64,000 bases of DNA from Rhizobium sp. Root1334. GTDB lineage: Bacteria > Pseudomonadota > Alphaproteobacteria > Rhizobiales > Rhizobiaceae. The notes beneath the pieces were generated by a model. It searched no databases and was not told the origin of the DNA. It saw nothing but the letters and a program-made list of their open reading frames with translations. Position numbers and translations under genes: made by a program. Positions 18,490-26,841 of this stretch are shown in pieces; within the stretch, counting starts at the first letter, position 1; each line of letters starts with the position of its first letter. The DNA is taken from NCBI RefSeq assembly GCF_001426665.1, contig NZ_LMEY01000023.1, positions 347,036-411,035 of the forward strand, read 5' to 3'.

Positions 18490-19401
18490 TTATCGCGGCC
18501 GGCCGCTGCGTAGGGCCTCGGCCACCCCGATGAAATCCTTGGCCGCTTGCGGAAGGCCCGAGCCCTTGCGCCAGACCATGCCAACCTGAACGACGGGCAG
18601 GGCGCCGGAGACATCGCGGCTTTCGATCCGGTCGCCTTCCAGAGACCAAGGGCGGTAAACCAGATCCGGCAAAAGGGCGATGCCGGCGCCGGTCGCCACA
18701 AGGCTGCGCACCGCCTCGACGGAGCGGGTGCGGAAGGCCACATGCGGGCGGGCGCCCAGCGCGGTCAGGAGCTTGCCGGTATTTTCCTCGATTTCATCGA
18801 CCGTCAGCATGATCAACGGTTCCCTAGCGATATCGGCGACCGAAATAATATCGGCGGACACCAGCGGATGGCCGAGCGGCAGCCACAGACGATAGGGCGA
18901 GGTCTCGATGATTTCCGCCTGCAGCGCCATGCGATCGCGCAGATTGGAGATGACCATGACGGCAACATCGAGTTCGCCGCCGATCAACAGGTGCTCGAGA
19001 TAGGAGCCATTGTCCTCGATGGCGCTGACCTCGACACCGGGGCAGGCGCGGCGGTAGCGGGCGAGCAGATCGGACAACACGTAACCGGCAACCAGTGAGG
19101 TGACACCGAGATTGAGCTTACCGCCGGTGCGCTCTTCCCGCTCCTGCGAGAACGAGCGGCGTGCATCGGAAACACCGGCGAGAATCTTGGTCGCGTGGCG
19201 CAGGAACTGGTGGCCATTATGGGTGATATGTAGCCCGCGCGGATGGCGCTCGAACAGTTCGACGCCAAGATCGGTTTCCAGCTCCTTGACAGCCTCTGTG
19301 ATCGAGGATTGCGAAATCGACAGGTTCTGTGCCGCACGCGTGACCGAGCCCTGTTCGGCGACGGCGATGAAATACTGAAGCTGACGGAGCGTGAAGGCCA
19401 T
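18490..19401 (-). CDS. LysR-family transcriptional regulator
   Basis: The 303-residue protein has the LysR N-terminal winged HTH (LRQLQYFIAVAEQGSVTRAAQNLSISQ split here as LRQLQYFIAVAEQG and SVTRAAQNLSISQSS) and a periplasmic-binding-protein-like effector domain (about residues 92-295). It is transcribed in the same direction as, and 129 bases upstream of, the polyamine transporter operon, whose expression it probably controls. The effector is unknown. Confidence 0.88.
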   Translation of the reverse strand: MAFTLRQLQYFIAVAEQGSVTRAAQNLSISQSSITEAVKELETDLGVELFERHPRGLHITHNGHQFLRHATKILAGVSDARRSFSQEREERTGGKLNLGVTSLVAGYVLSDLLARYRRACPGVEVSAIEDNGSYLEHLLIGGELDVAVMVISNLRDRMALQAEIIETSPYRLWLPLGHPLVSADIISVADIAREPLIMLTVDEIEENTGKLLTALGARPHVAFRTRSVEAVRSLVATGAGIALLPDLVYRPWSLEGDRIESRDVSGALPVVQVGMVWRKGSGLPQAAKDFIGVAEALRSGRPR

Positions 19402-19566
19402 GATCTAGCTAACACGGTTGCGGGGGGAGATGGCAAGGTGCTGAAAGACTTCGCTTCGTCATCGATTGGCGGGTGCAGCCGTCAGAAGCGTTTCGGAATG
19501 CCGGTTTCTGAATAGTACATGGAGATGGATTTGATAGGTTCACTGTAATGGATGCAGGAAAAGCTC

Positions 19567-20490
19567 ATGGATTCGATATTTTCAAAACCAATCCCCACCG
19601 AACCCGGCATCCTCGCCTTCCACAAGCGCTGCGAAGCGTTCTATCCGGCCGATGCCGTCGATGCGCCGATCGGGCAGCAGCGGGAATGGTATGACGCGCT
19701 CTGTGCCGAGTTCGACGCTCCGTCACCGGAAGGGCTGACGCGACAAGACGAGATGGTGGGCGATCGCATTCCGGTTCGCCGCTACCGGCCGGCAGATATC
19801 GCGACGCAAACAAGGATTTTCTATATTCACGGCGGCGGTTTTGTCGTCGGTTCGCTGCAAAGTCATGATGCCATCTGCGCCGAGATTGCCCATGCGGCAA
19901 AGGCGGAGCTGGTCTCCGTCGATTACCGGCTGGCACCGGAGCATGTCTGGCCTGCAGCGTTTGACGATTGTTTTGATGTTTTGTCGTGGCTGCTCGCTGA
20001 TAGGCGGCCGCTGGTTGTTGTTGGGGACAGCGCGGGTGGTAATCTGGCAGCGGGAATGACGTTGAAAGCCAAGGCGGCGGCGCTGAGCGGCATCGTAGGC
20101 CAAGTTCTGATCTATCCGGGACTGGGCGGCGATCTCGTCTCCGGCTCTTATGTTGAAATGGCGGAGGCCCCGGGCCTGACGACCGCCGATGTTGCCTATT
20201 ACCGGGATGTCCTGAAGGCTCCGGCGGAAAACGCCTTTGCCCATCCCTTGAAAGTAGCTGATTTTTCCGGCCTTCCGCCAGCCTACATCACATCGGCGCA
20301 TTTCGATCCGCTGCGCGATGATGCGGCACTTTATGGCCAGAGGTTGATTGCTGCGGGTGTCAACGTCACATACCGCGACGAGCCGCAGATGATCCATGCG
20401 TGGCTGCGCGCCCGTCATATGAGCGAGGGCGCGCGGGACGGTTTTGTGCGGCTGTGCCGTGGTGTCAGCGATCTTGTTGGGACGCTGTGA
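19567..20490 (+). CDS. Alpha/beta hydrolase, hormone-sensitive-lipase family
   Basis: The 307-residue hydrolase carries the HSL oxyanion motif HGGGFVVGS and the nucleophile elbow GDSAGGN (Ser in GxSxG), with the acid in HFDPLRDD and the catalytic His in MIHAWLRA near the C-terminus. Family members hydrolyse short acyl esters in the cytoplasm. ATG 19567 is preferred for its AGGAA upstream; an in-frame ATG at 19552 adds five residues. It is convergent with the msrA gene, and the stop codons nearly abut. Natural substrate unknown. Confidence 0.85.
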   Translation: MDSIFSKPIPTEPGILAFHKRCEAFYPADAVDAPIGQQREWYDALCAEFDAPSPEGLTRQDEMVGDRIPVRRYRPADIATQTRIFYIHGGGFVVGSLQSHDAICAEIAHAAKAELVSVDYRLAPEHVWPAAFDDCFDVLSWLLADRRPLVVVGDSAGGNLAAGMTLKAKAAALSGIVGQVLIYPGLGGDLVSGSYVEMAEAPGLTTADVAYYRDVLKAPAENAFAHPLKVADFSGLPPAYITSAHFDPLRDDAALYGQRLIAAGVNVTYRDEPQMIHAWLRARHMSEGARDGFVRLCRGVSDLVGTL

Positions 20491-21234
20491 TCAGCCTTTG
20501 GCCTTCAGCACCAGGACCGGCTTGGCGCTGAATTCGGTCGGAAACAGCGCCTTGAGGTTCTCGATCTTCGGCATGTCGTTGTAGACGATATAGGGGTAGG
20601 TCGGGTTGAGCGTTAGGAAATCCTGGTGGTATTCCTCGGCCGGATAGAAGGCGGTCATGTCGGATACCTTGGTGACGACCGGTTCGCCATAGACCTTCGC
20701 CTTGTCGAGCTGGGCGATGTAACTCTCAGCGATCTTCTTCTGCTCGCCGCTGGTCGCAAAGATTTCCGAGCGGTATTGGGTCCCGTGGTCCGGTCCCTGA
20801 TAATTCAGCTGCGTCGGGTTGTGTGCGACCGAGAAATAGATCTGCAGCAACTGGCCATAGGTGACCATCTTCGGATTATAGGTGACTTCGACGGCTTCGG
20901 CATGGCCCGTATTGCCGCCGCTGACGGTTTCATAGGCGGCGGTATCCTTGGTGCCGCCGGAATAGCCGGAGACCGCATTCTTGACGCCCTTCACATGCTG
21001 GAAGACGCCCTGAACGCCCCAGAAGCAACCGCCGGCAAAGACGGCTTTCTCCGTGGTGGCCGTCGAGGCTTCATCGATGGCGGGCGGGGGGATGACTACG
21101 GCTTCCTCTGCGGCGTTGCTGAAGGTCGAGGATATCGAAAACATTGCCGCAGCAATGGCTGTTATGCCGGTAAATCCCAAAATGAACGGGCGTTTGGTTG
21201 CATCCGAAATTCTGTCTTTTTCAAGCTGCGGCAT
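20491..21234 (-). CDS. msrA: Peptide methionine-S-sulfoxide reductase with export signal
   Basis: The MsrA core is plain: the catalytic Cys70 in FAGGCFWGVQGVFQ, then SGYSGG, and a C-terminal region after YHQDFL. It reduces methionine-S-sulfoxide in proteins. Unlike cytoplasmic MsrA it begins with a basic segment and a hydrophobic stretch (FILGFTGITAIAAAMFSISSTFSNA), so it should be exported or membrane-anchored and act in the periplasm. AAGGAGG precedes the ATG. No msrB is nearby, so the R-epimer would need a separate enzyme. Confidence 0.92.
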   Translation of the reverse strand: MPQLEKDRISDATKRPFILGFTGITAIAAAMFSISSTFSNAAEEAVVIPPPAIDEASTATTEKAVFAGGCFWGVQGVFQHVKGVKNAVSGYSGGTKDTAAYETVSGGNTGHAEAVEVTYNPKMVTYGQLLQIYFSVAHNPTQLNYQGPDHGTQYRSEIFATSGEQKKIAESYIAQLDKAKVYGEPVVTKVSDMTAFYPAEEYHQDFLTLNPTYPYIVYNDMPKIENLKALFPTEFSAKPVLVLKAKG

Positions 21235-21440
21235 GCTAGTCCTCCTTCGATGGCCTTGGACCCCTGGCAGGGCAGTGCGCTACTGATCGCAGCGATATGC
21301 GGCCTTGCTTTATGAGCAAACTCTGGCCAACAGAGGCAGGCGGGTCAAATCGCAAATGCGTGCGTAACGCCAAAGTGACAGGCCGGAGATGAGGATACAC
21401 GTCCGTGTGATCCGGCAGAGATTGAAGAAGGGGTATAGAC

Positions 21441-21845
21441 ATGAGTGGCATTACCGATCTCGAAATACTGTTGCGCGAGATGCGGCCGGATTTGCGCCCG
21501 GGCGATTATGTCTATTGCAGCGTCCCGGCTGAGGACGCCAGCTGGCTTTCGCTGAAGCCGCTCGGCTTCTTTCGCGAGGATGAGGGGCTGACCCTGATTC
21601 TGGACAAGGCCGATGCCGACAAGGCAGGCCTGACTTATGGTTTGGTGATGCGCTGCATCACGCTGACCGTGCATTCTGCCCTGGAGGCGGTTGGTCTGAC
21701 GGCGGCGGTTGCGGTGGCACTGACGCGGCATGGCATCAGCGCCAATGTGGTCGCGGCCTATCACCACGACCACATTTTCGTGCCTGCTGATGATGCGGAG
21801 CGGGCGCTTGCGGCCCTGGCAGAGGCCGCGCCCGTTCTCACATGA
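21441..21845 (+). CDS. ACT-domain protein (COG3602 type)
   Basis: This 134-residue protein has two ACT-like halves: DYVYCSVPAEDASWLSLKPLGFFREDEGLTLIL (split: DYVYCSVPAEDASW, LSLKPLGFFREDEG) and ITLTVHSALEAVGLTAAVA with ISANVVAAYHHDHIFVP. Stand-alone ACT proteins bind small ligands, often amino acids; the role of this group is not established. GAAGGGG lies upstream of the ATG. Its end overlaps the CocE-type hydrolase gene by eight bases on the opposite strand. Confidence 0.8.
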   Translation: MSGITDLEILLREMRPDLRPGDYVYCSVPAEDASWLSLKPLGFFREDEGLTLILDKADADKAGLTYGLVMRCITLTVHSALEAVGLTAAVAVALTRHGISANVVAAYHHDHIFVPADDAERALAALAEAAPVLT

Positions 21846-23859
21846 AGTCGCGCGGCACGCGCGTTTCGCCGAAGGTCTTTTCGAAGATCTTCGTCTCTCC
21901 TTCGAAGGCAACCACGGAAGCCGAGGTCAGCCACTCGGTCGCCGTGCAGGCGATCCGCGAGACCGAAACCGTCTTCACTGACCAGTTTTCGCGTTTGGCA
22001 ATGCAGGTCCAGGTCGAAGTGCCTGTCATCGACAACGGATCGTCCGCTGCGATTGTCCAGGTTTCGTCGCGGATATCCTGTGTGGCAAGGCCGGTATCGG
22101 GATGTTCGGTCAGGCCGCCGTCCTCGTAGATATAGTAGTGCGTCTGGCCGGTGGTCATATCGCGCTCGACCCGGCGGCTGGTGCTGCCGGCCGTGCGCTC
22201 GATGTATTTCGGCAGCGGATCGGGATTGGCAGGCTCAGGCATGGTAATCGCCCGATGTTCGCCGAGTTTCGGCAGGGCCAACCCCAGTGAAGCGAGATCG
22301 AGCGTCAAGCCGGGATCGGACGGTGCGGGCAGGACCATCGGCCAGTATGCGGTCGAAAGTGACAGCCGGATGCGATGGCCCACGCCGAAGCGATAACCGC
22401 AGGCATCGAGTACCAGCTGCACTCTTGTCTTCTTGCCGTGCTCCATCGGTTTTGGCGCGGCATTGCCGTCGCGATGGGCGAGGTTCAACACGCCGAAGGT
22501 GACGCGGGTGGCGGTGCCATCCGGATGGACGTCGACGACACGGGCGATGAGATTGGCCCAATCGGCATCGCAGGCGAGCTCGACCGTCAACACCGGCTGG
22601 CCGAGATAATCGACGGCCTGCGTCAGTGGCGCCGTTTCGAAGCTCAATGATCCGGCGTCGTCGCTGCGCTGGTCGCCAGCCATCTCGGCATCGGGCTTCA
22701 GGGTGAACCATTCACCGGACGCTGTGCCGGTGTCGAGCGGCGATTTCAGATAGGCGTTGTGATCATGGGCGCCCGCAATCGGCATGCCCTCGTTGAGACT
22801 GCCGAACTGATCGACATAGAAGGTCTGCATTTCCGGCGGACGCCATTCGTCCTTGGCGATCCAGAAGCCGGGATCGGCGTTGCGGCGAAGCGCCGGTTTC
22901 GGACCATCAAGGATGTAGGCGCGCATCTGCGGCAGCGCCTCGACGCCGGTTTCCTCGCCGCGCAGCCAATGGTTCCACCAGGCGATCGCTTCGCCGTGGA
23001 AATCGGCACGCGGTTTCGGCCAGGCAAAATGCGGATATTTGTGCACCCAAGGGCCGATCAGGGCCTTTACTTTGCCGCACAACCCCTCGGCGGCCTTCAT
23101 CGGGGTATTGCGGTAGCCGTCCGCCCAGCCGGCAATGACCATGGCGGGAACCGGAAAACCTTCGAAATCCTCGCAGATCGAGCCATGTTCCCAAAAAGCG
23201 TCCCGGCGTTGATGCTGGAGCCATTCTTCCATGAAGTAGGGCTCGTTTTCCAGCCGCTCCAGCCACATCTCTTTCCATGTGTCGCCGACCAGTGCCGGAT
23301 CGGGCGAACGCGACTGATAGGCCAGCATGGTCGCCGCCCAGGAGAGCTGGGCCGAAAGATGCGTGCCGTTCTTGTAGTGGATGTCGTCATTGTAGCGATC
23401 GACCGTGGAGGCGATGGAGATCACCGCCTTCAGTGCCGGGGGCCTCAGGGCGGCCACCTGCAGGCAGTTGAAGCCACCCCAGGAGATGCCCATCATGCCG
23501 ACATTGCCGTTCGACCAGGGCTGGGCGGCGATCCAGGCAATCAGCTCGCAGCCGTCGCTCAGTTCGCGCGGCGTATATTCGCCGTCGATAACGCCGTCGC
23601 TTTCACCGGAGCCGCGGATATCGACGCGTATGCCGGCGATGCCGGCGGCCGCAAACATCGGATAGGTGGACTCGTCGCGGGCATTGGTGCCGCCGCGCTT
23701 GCGATAGGGCAGGTATTCGAGAACGGCCGGAACGGGGCTCGTATCGGCACCATCCGGCATCCAGATACGGGCGGAAAGCCGGGTGCCGTCGGCAAGAATG
23801 ATCCACTCGTTCTCGATCAGGGTGAAACTGCGTTTGGACATGCTATCCATCTCTGTCAT
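21838..23859 (-). CDS. CocE/NonD-type hydrolase (X-Pro dipeptidyl-peptidase S15 fold)
   Basis: About 673 residues. The N-terminal alpha/beta-hydrolase domain contains the nucleophile elbow GISWGGFNCLQVA (GxSxGG-type) and IRVDIRGSGESDG; the C-terminal half is the jelly-roll domain seen in cocaine esterase and S15 peptidases (DLASLGLALPKLGEHRAITMP near the end). Such enzymes cleave acyl esters or N-acyl/peptide bonds. Several ATGs cluster at the start; 23859 leaves seven bases after the upstream stop, while 23841 (MSKRSFTL) is equally possible. It is co-transcribed with a family-5 ABC binding protein, which suggests that the imported peptide or acylated compound is its substrate. No signal peptide is seen. 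Confidence 0.85.
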   Translation of the reverse strand: MTEMDSMSKRSFTLIENEWIILADGTRLSARIWMPDGADTSPVPAVLEYLPYRKRGGTNARDESTYPMFAAAGIAGIRVDIRGSGESDGVIDGEYTPRELSDGCELIAWIAAQPWSNGNVGMMGISWGGFNCLQVAALRPPALKAVISIASTVDRYNDDIHYKNGTHLSAQLSWAATMLAYQSRSPDPALVGDTWKEMWLERLENEPYFMEEWLQHQRRDAFWEHGSICEDFEGFPVPAMVIAGWADGYRNTPMKAAEGLCGKVKALIGPWVHKYPHFAWPKPRADFHGEAIAWWNHWLRGEETGVEALPQMRAYILDGPKPALRRNADPGFWIAKDEWRPPEMQTFYVDQFGSLNEGMPIAGAHDHNAYLKSPLDTGTASGEWFTLKPDAEMAGDQRSDDAGSLSFETAPLTQAVDYLGQPVLTVELACDADWANLIARVVDVHPDGTATRVTFGVLNLAHRDGNAAPKPMEHGKKTRVQLVLDACGYRFGVGHRIRLSLSTAYWPMVLPAPSDPGLTLDLASLGLALPKLGEHRAITMPEPANPDPLPKYIERTAGSTSRRVERDMTTGQTHYYIYEDGGLTEHPDTGLATQDIRDETWTIAADDPLSMTGTSTWTCIAKRENWSVKTVSVSRIACTATEWLTSASVVAFEGETKIFEKTFGETRVPRDFM

Positions 23860-23866
23860 TCCGCTC

Positions 23867-25456
23867 TTAATTCTCGAACCAGACGCGGCTTGCGACATAG
23901 CCGTTCGAAAGATCATTGCCGATGTCGTGGACAAAGCCCTTCAGCGAAGCGGAAGCCGCGTTCACATAGTCGTTGAAGACCGGCAGGATGAGGCCGCCTT
24001 CGTCTCTGACTGTCAACGCCATGGTGCGGTAAAGCTCCTTGCGCTTGGTTTCATCAAGCTCGGAGCGGGCTTGTAGCAAGATCTTGTCGAAATCCTCGCG
24101 CTTGAAGCGGGTGTCGTTCCATTCGGCGGTCGAGAGATAGGATGTCGAATAGCGCGAATCCTGCGTCGGGCGGCCACCCCAATAGGAGGCGCAGAACGGC
24201 TGGACATTCCAGACATTGGTCCAATAGCCGTCTTCCGGCTCGCGCTGGACCTCGATCTGAATGCCGGCCTTGGCAGCACTTTCCTGAAACAGCACCGCGG
24301 CATCGACAGCGCCGGCAAAGGCGGCGTCCGAGGTGCGCAGCGGGATCGGCCGGTCGTGGCCGGATTTCTTGTAGTGAAAGGCCGCCTTGTCCGGATCATA
24401 GGCGCGCTGCTCGATCCCTTCCGGCGCCAGCGCGTAGTTCTCGTTGACCGGATAGTCGTTGCCGATCTTGCCGTAACCGCCGAGGATGCGGTCGAGAATG
24501 GCCTGGCGGTCGATCGCGTATTTCAGCGCCAGCCGCAGGTCGTTGTTATCGAACGGAGCTGTGTCGCAGTGCATCAGGAAGCTGTAGAAGCCCTTGCCCG
24601 CAGTTTTCAGGATCTCGACCTTCGGCGCCCGCTTCAGCATCGGGACTGTCTTTGGATCGACGTTATTGATGAAATGCACCTGGCCGGATGCAAGCGCTGC
24701 GACGCGCGCCGTGTTGTCGTTCATCACGATGATTTCGACGCTATCGACGAAACCGCGATCCGAGCGCCAATCGGTGGTGTTCTTTTCGAAGGTGGAGCGC
24801 AGACCGGCTTCATAGCTGGTCAGCTTGTAGGGGCCGGTTCCGACTGTCGAGGTCGGGTTGCTGACGCCGCCACCCGGCTGGATGATCAGGTGATAGTCGG
24901 TCAAGATCAGCGGCAGATCGGCATTGCCTTCCGTCAGTGTCAGGACGAGTTCGCCGGCCTTGTCTTCGATCGTCTTGATCGAGCGCATCAGGCCGAGCGC
25001 GCCGGACTTTGAACCTTCGTCTGCATGGCGCTTGAGGGTGGCGATCACGTCGGCGAGGGTCAGCGGGCTGCCATCATGGAACGTCACACCGCTGCGCAGC
25101 TTGAATGTCCAGACCGACGCATCGGGCGAGGGGCTCCAGGATTCGGCAAGCGAAGGCAGGGCAGCGCCTGTGGTCGGATCGGACTCGACCAGAGTGTCGC
25201 CCCACAGATGGCCGATGGTGAAGAGGACGGAGCCGCTATAGGTGGCCGGGTCGAGCGAATCCGTGGTGGCGCCGCCCTTGAGGCCAAGCTTGAGATGGCC
25301 GCCGCGCTTGGGTTCTTCGGCGCGGGCCATGCCGGCGATCAACGTGCCGGAGAAGCCGGCCGCAAGACCGAGTGCCGCCGTGCCGCCCAGGAACGTCCGG
25401 CGGTTGACGCCGCCGCCCACAATCAGGCTGTCGGGCTTGTTGGTGAAATCACGCAT
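23867..25456 (-). CDS. Family-5 (peptide-type) ABC substrate-binding protein, Tat-exported
   Basis: The 529-residue protein begins with a twin-arginine signal (VNRRTFLGGTAALGLAAG) and is a SBP_bac_5 type protein: WTFKLRSGVTFHDGSPLT and DLRLALKYAIDRQAI are the usual conserved blocks. It should bind a peptide, opine or other large polar solute in the periplasm. It is a close paralogue of the binding protein at 30396-31985, sharing long stretches such as DNNDLRLALKYA and NVWNVQPF. It has no permease genes of its own and probably feeds the DppBCDF-type transporter encoded at 26.8-30.4 kb. SD AAAGGGAA precedes the ATG. Confidence 0.9.
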   Translation of the reverse strand: MRDFTNKPDSLIVGGGVNRRTFLGGTAALGLAAGFSGTLIAGMARAEEPKRGGHLKLGLKGGATTDSLDPATYSGSVLFTIGHLWGDTLVESDPTTGAALPSLAESWSPSPDASVWTFKLRSGVTFHDGSPLTLADVIATLKRHADEGSKSGALGLMRSIKTIEDKAGELVLTLTEGNADLPLILTDYHLIIQPGGGVSNPTSTVGTGPYKLTSYEAGLRSTFEKNTTDWRSDRGFVDSVEIIVMNDNTARVAALASGQVHFINNVDPKTVPMLKRAPKVEILKTAGKGFYSFLMHCDTAPFDNNDLRLALKYAIDRQAILDRILGGYGKIGNDYPVNENYALAPEGIEQRAYDPDKAAFHYKKSGHDRPIPLRTSDAAFAGAVDAAVLFQESAAKAGIQIEVQREPEDGYWTNVWNVQPFCASYWGGRPTQDSRYSTSYLSTAEWNDTRFKREDFDKILLQARSELDETKRKELYRTMALTVRDEGGLILPVFNDYVNAASASLKGFVHDIGNDLSNGYVASRVWFEN

Positions 25457-25487
25457 GCGCTGTTCCCTTTATGGCTGGTTTTTCGAA

Positions 25488-25508
25488 GGGAAACGTAACG
25501 GGAAACGT
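25488..25508. promoter_or_regulatory. Tandem GGGAAACGT repeats in the divergent promoter
   Basis: GGGAAACGT occurs at 25488-25496 and again at 25500-25508, a 12-base period, between the divergent binding-protein and XRE-regulator genes. Such tandem boxes can be regulator sites; the first copy is about 30 bases upstream of the binding-protein start. Confidence 0.4.
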
Positions 25509-25523
25509 CCCAAGCACAATTTC

Positions 25524-25556
25524 GCGACTTGACGCTGGTTTAAGCGACTTTACGCT
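25524..25556. promoter_or_regulatory. Two 13-bp direct repeats just upstream of the XRE regulator
   Basis: GCGACTTGACGCT (25524-25536) and GCGACTTTACGCT (25544-25556) differ at one base and are 20 bases apart start to start, about two helical turns. Placed between divergent genes and directly before the XRE-type regulator, they are good candidates for its autoregulatory operator. Confidence 0.55.
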
Positions 25557-25582
25557 ATATGAAAATCGAAAGGGACCGACTC

Positions 25583-26377
25583 GTGACGGACAGTGACGCT
25601 TTTACCGAAAATCTGCGTTTTGCCTGCGCCACGCGGCCATCGATCTCGCAGATTTGCCGGGAAATCGGCATCAACCGCCAGCAATTCAACCGGTATATTT
25701 CCGGCGAGGCCAAGCCGTCGGCGCACAACCTTGCCCGTATCGCTGTATTCTTCGGGCTAGGGGCTCAGGACTTTTTGCTCGCCGTGCCCGAATTCCAGAC
25801 ACGCATGACGCGTCCGTTGCAGCGCAAGGCTGATGGTGGCGTTTTGCTGGAAGGGCTTCCGGGCGACCTGGTGTCGCTTCGCCGTCACCTGGGCTACTTC
25901 CAGACTTATCATCTTTCGCCGTCGTGGCCGGGTCTCGTCGTCTGTTCCTGCGCCCGGCTTCTCGAGGAAAACGGTTCCGTTCACGTCAAGTCAATCGAAC
26001 GCATCCACGATGCCGCCCATGAAATCCGGCAATACTCGAAATATATCGGGCTTGCGGCTTTCTTGAGAAACCGCGTTTTCATCACCGAACGTAGCGTCAG
26101 CCGGCAGCCGATGATGTCGCAGACGATCCTGATGCCGTTCGAGGTACATCAACGGGTCTATCTGCGCGGCGTCACTATGGGGGTCTCCTGGCGCAAGGAA
26201 AACCTGCCTTATGCCTCGCGGGTCATCTGGCGCCACCTCGGCACAAATCCGGACAAGCGGCAGGTACTGTCCCGCTGCGGCGTGCTGCCGGAGAATGCGC
26301 GACAATTGCCGGCGACAGTGCGGGATTACCTTGATGCCCCGTCGTCCGGCATCCTGTCCGTTCCGGAAATTTTCTGA
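25583..26377 (+). CDS. XRE-type HTH transcriptional regulator
   Basis: The N-terminal region (SISQICREIGINRQQFNRYISGEAKPSA, given in parts: ISQICREIGINRQQF, NRYISGEAKPSA) is a Cro/CI-type helix-turn-helix; the C-terminal ~180 residues form an unrecognised domain with YFQTYHLSPSWPGLVVCS, probably ligand-sensing. GTG 25583 with GGGA upstream gives 264 residues; ATG 25559 (272 residues) overlaps the direct repeats and lacks a ribosome-binding site. It is divergent from the binding protein/CocE hydrolase unit and likely controls it. Confidence 0.8.
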   Translation: MTDSDAFTENLRFACATRPSISQICREIGINRQQFNRYISGEAKPSAHNLARIAVFFGLGAQDFLLAVPEFQTRMTRPLQRKADGGVLLEGLPGDLVSLRRHLGYFQTYHLSPSWPGLVVCSCARLLEENGSVHVKSIERIHDAAHEIRQYSKYIGLAAFLRNRVFITERSVSRQPMMSQTILMPFEVHQRVYLRGVTMGVSWRKENLPYASRVIWRHLGTNPDKRQVLSRCGVLPENARQLPATVRDYLDAPSSGILSVPEIF

Positions 26378-26454
26378 ACTCGCATCAGGCGTAGCCGGTC
26401 GCGCTGGCGTTGGTTTCGTCGTAGGGTTCGGGCGATGAAAGATGGGAGGACGGG

Positions 26455-26787
26455 ATGAGGACTGTTGCCGCCGGATTGCTGCTGTTCGGACTGTCCGCCT
26501 TGCCGGTTCTCGGCGAGGATGCTTCGCCGCTTGCCGGTTGCGCACTGTCCGGCGCATCCAGCGTCTTCATCGGCGGTGCGCCAGCACTCAGGCTGTCGGA
26601 CGTCGTCAATTGCCCGGCCGATCTCTACGAAATCGTTCCGGGCATCATGATCGAAGGGCAGCCGCTGGTGCGCGTCCGTTCAGGGACTTCGGAAAAGGCG
26701 GATTGTACCGCCAAGGGCGAAACGACCGTCATGGCAAACAATCAGCCGATGCAGCGGCTGGGTGATGTCGCCTGCACCACAAAATGA
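26455..26787 (+). CDS. Small exported PAAR-like protein
   Basis: The 110-residue protein has a signal peptide (MRTVAAGLLLFGLSALPVLG) and a mature region built like a PAAR motif repeat: SSVFIGGAPALRLSD, then IMIEGQPLVRV, then TTVMANNQPMQRLGDVAC. PAAR proteins usually cap the type VI secretion spike and are not Sec-exported, so this is a periplasmic relative of unknown role, with cysteines (CALSG, VNCP, ADC, VAC) that could form disulfides. GGAGG lies five bases before the ATG. No type VI genes are in the window. Confidence 0.75.
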   Translation: MRTVAAGLLLFGLSALPVLGEDASPLAGCALSGASSVFIGGAPALRLSDVVNCPADLYEIVPGIMIEGQPLVRVRSGTSEKADCTAKGETTVMANNQPMQRLGDVACTTK

Positions 26788-26796
26788 GCGTGAGAT

Positions 26797-26827
26797 CCTT
26801 CCCTTCTATGGGGGCATGGAGGGAAGG
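26797..26827. terminator. Hairpin between convergent genes
   Basis: CCTTCCCT (26797-26804) and AGGGAAGG (26820-26827) pair perfectly around a 15-base loop, between the PAAR-like gene (+) and the ABC ATPase gene (-). Probably a shared terminator; T tracts are weak. Confidence 0.5.
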
Positions 26828-26841
26828 CCATTCTTGTCTGA

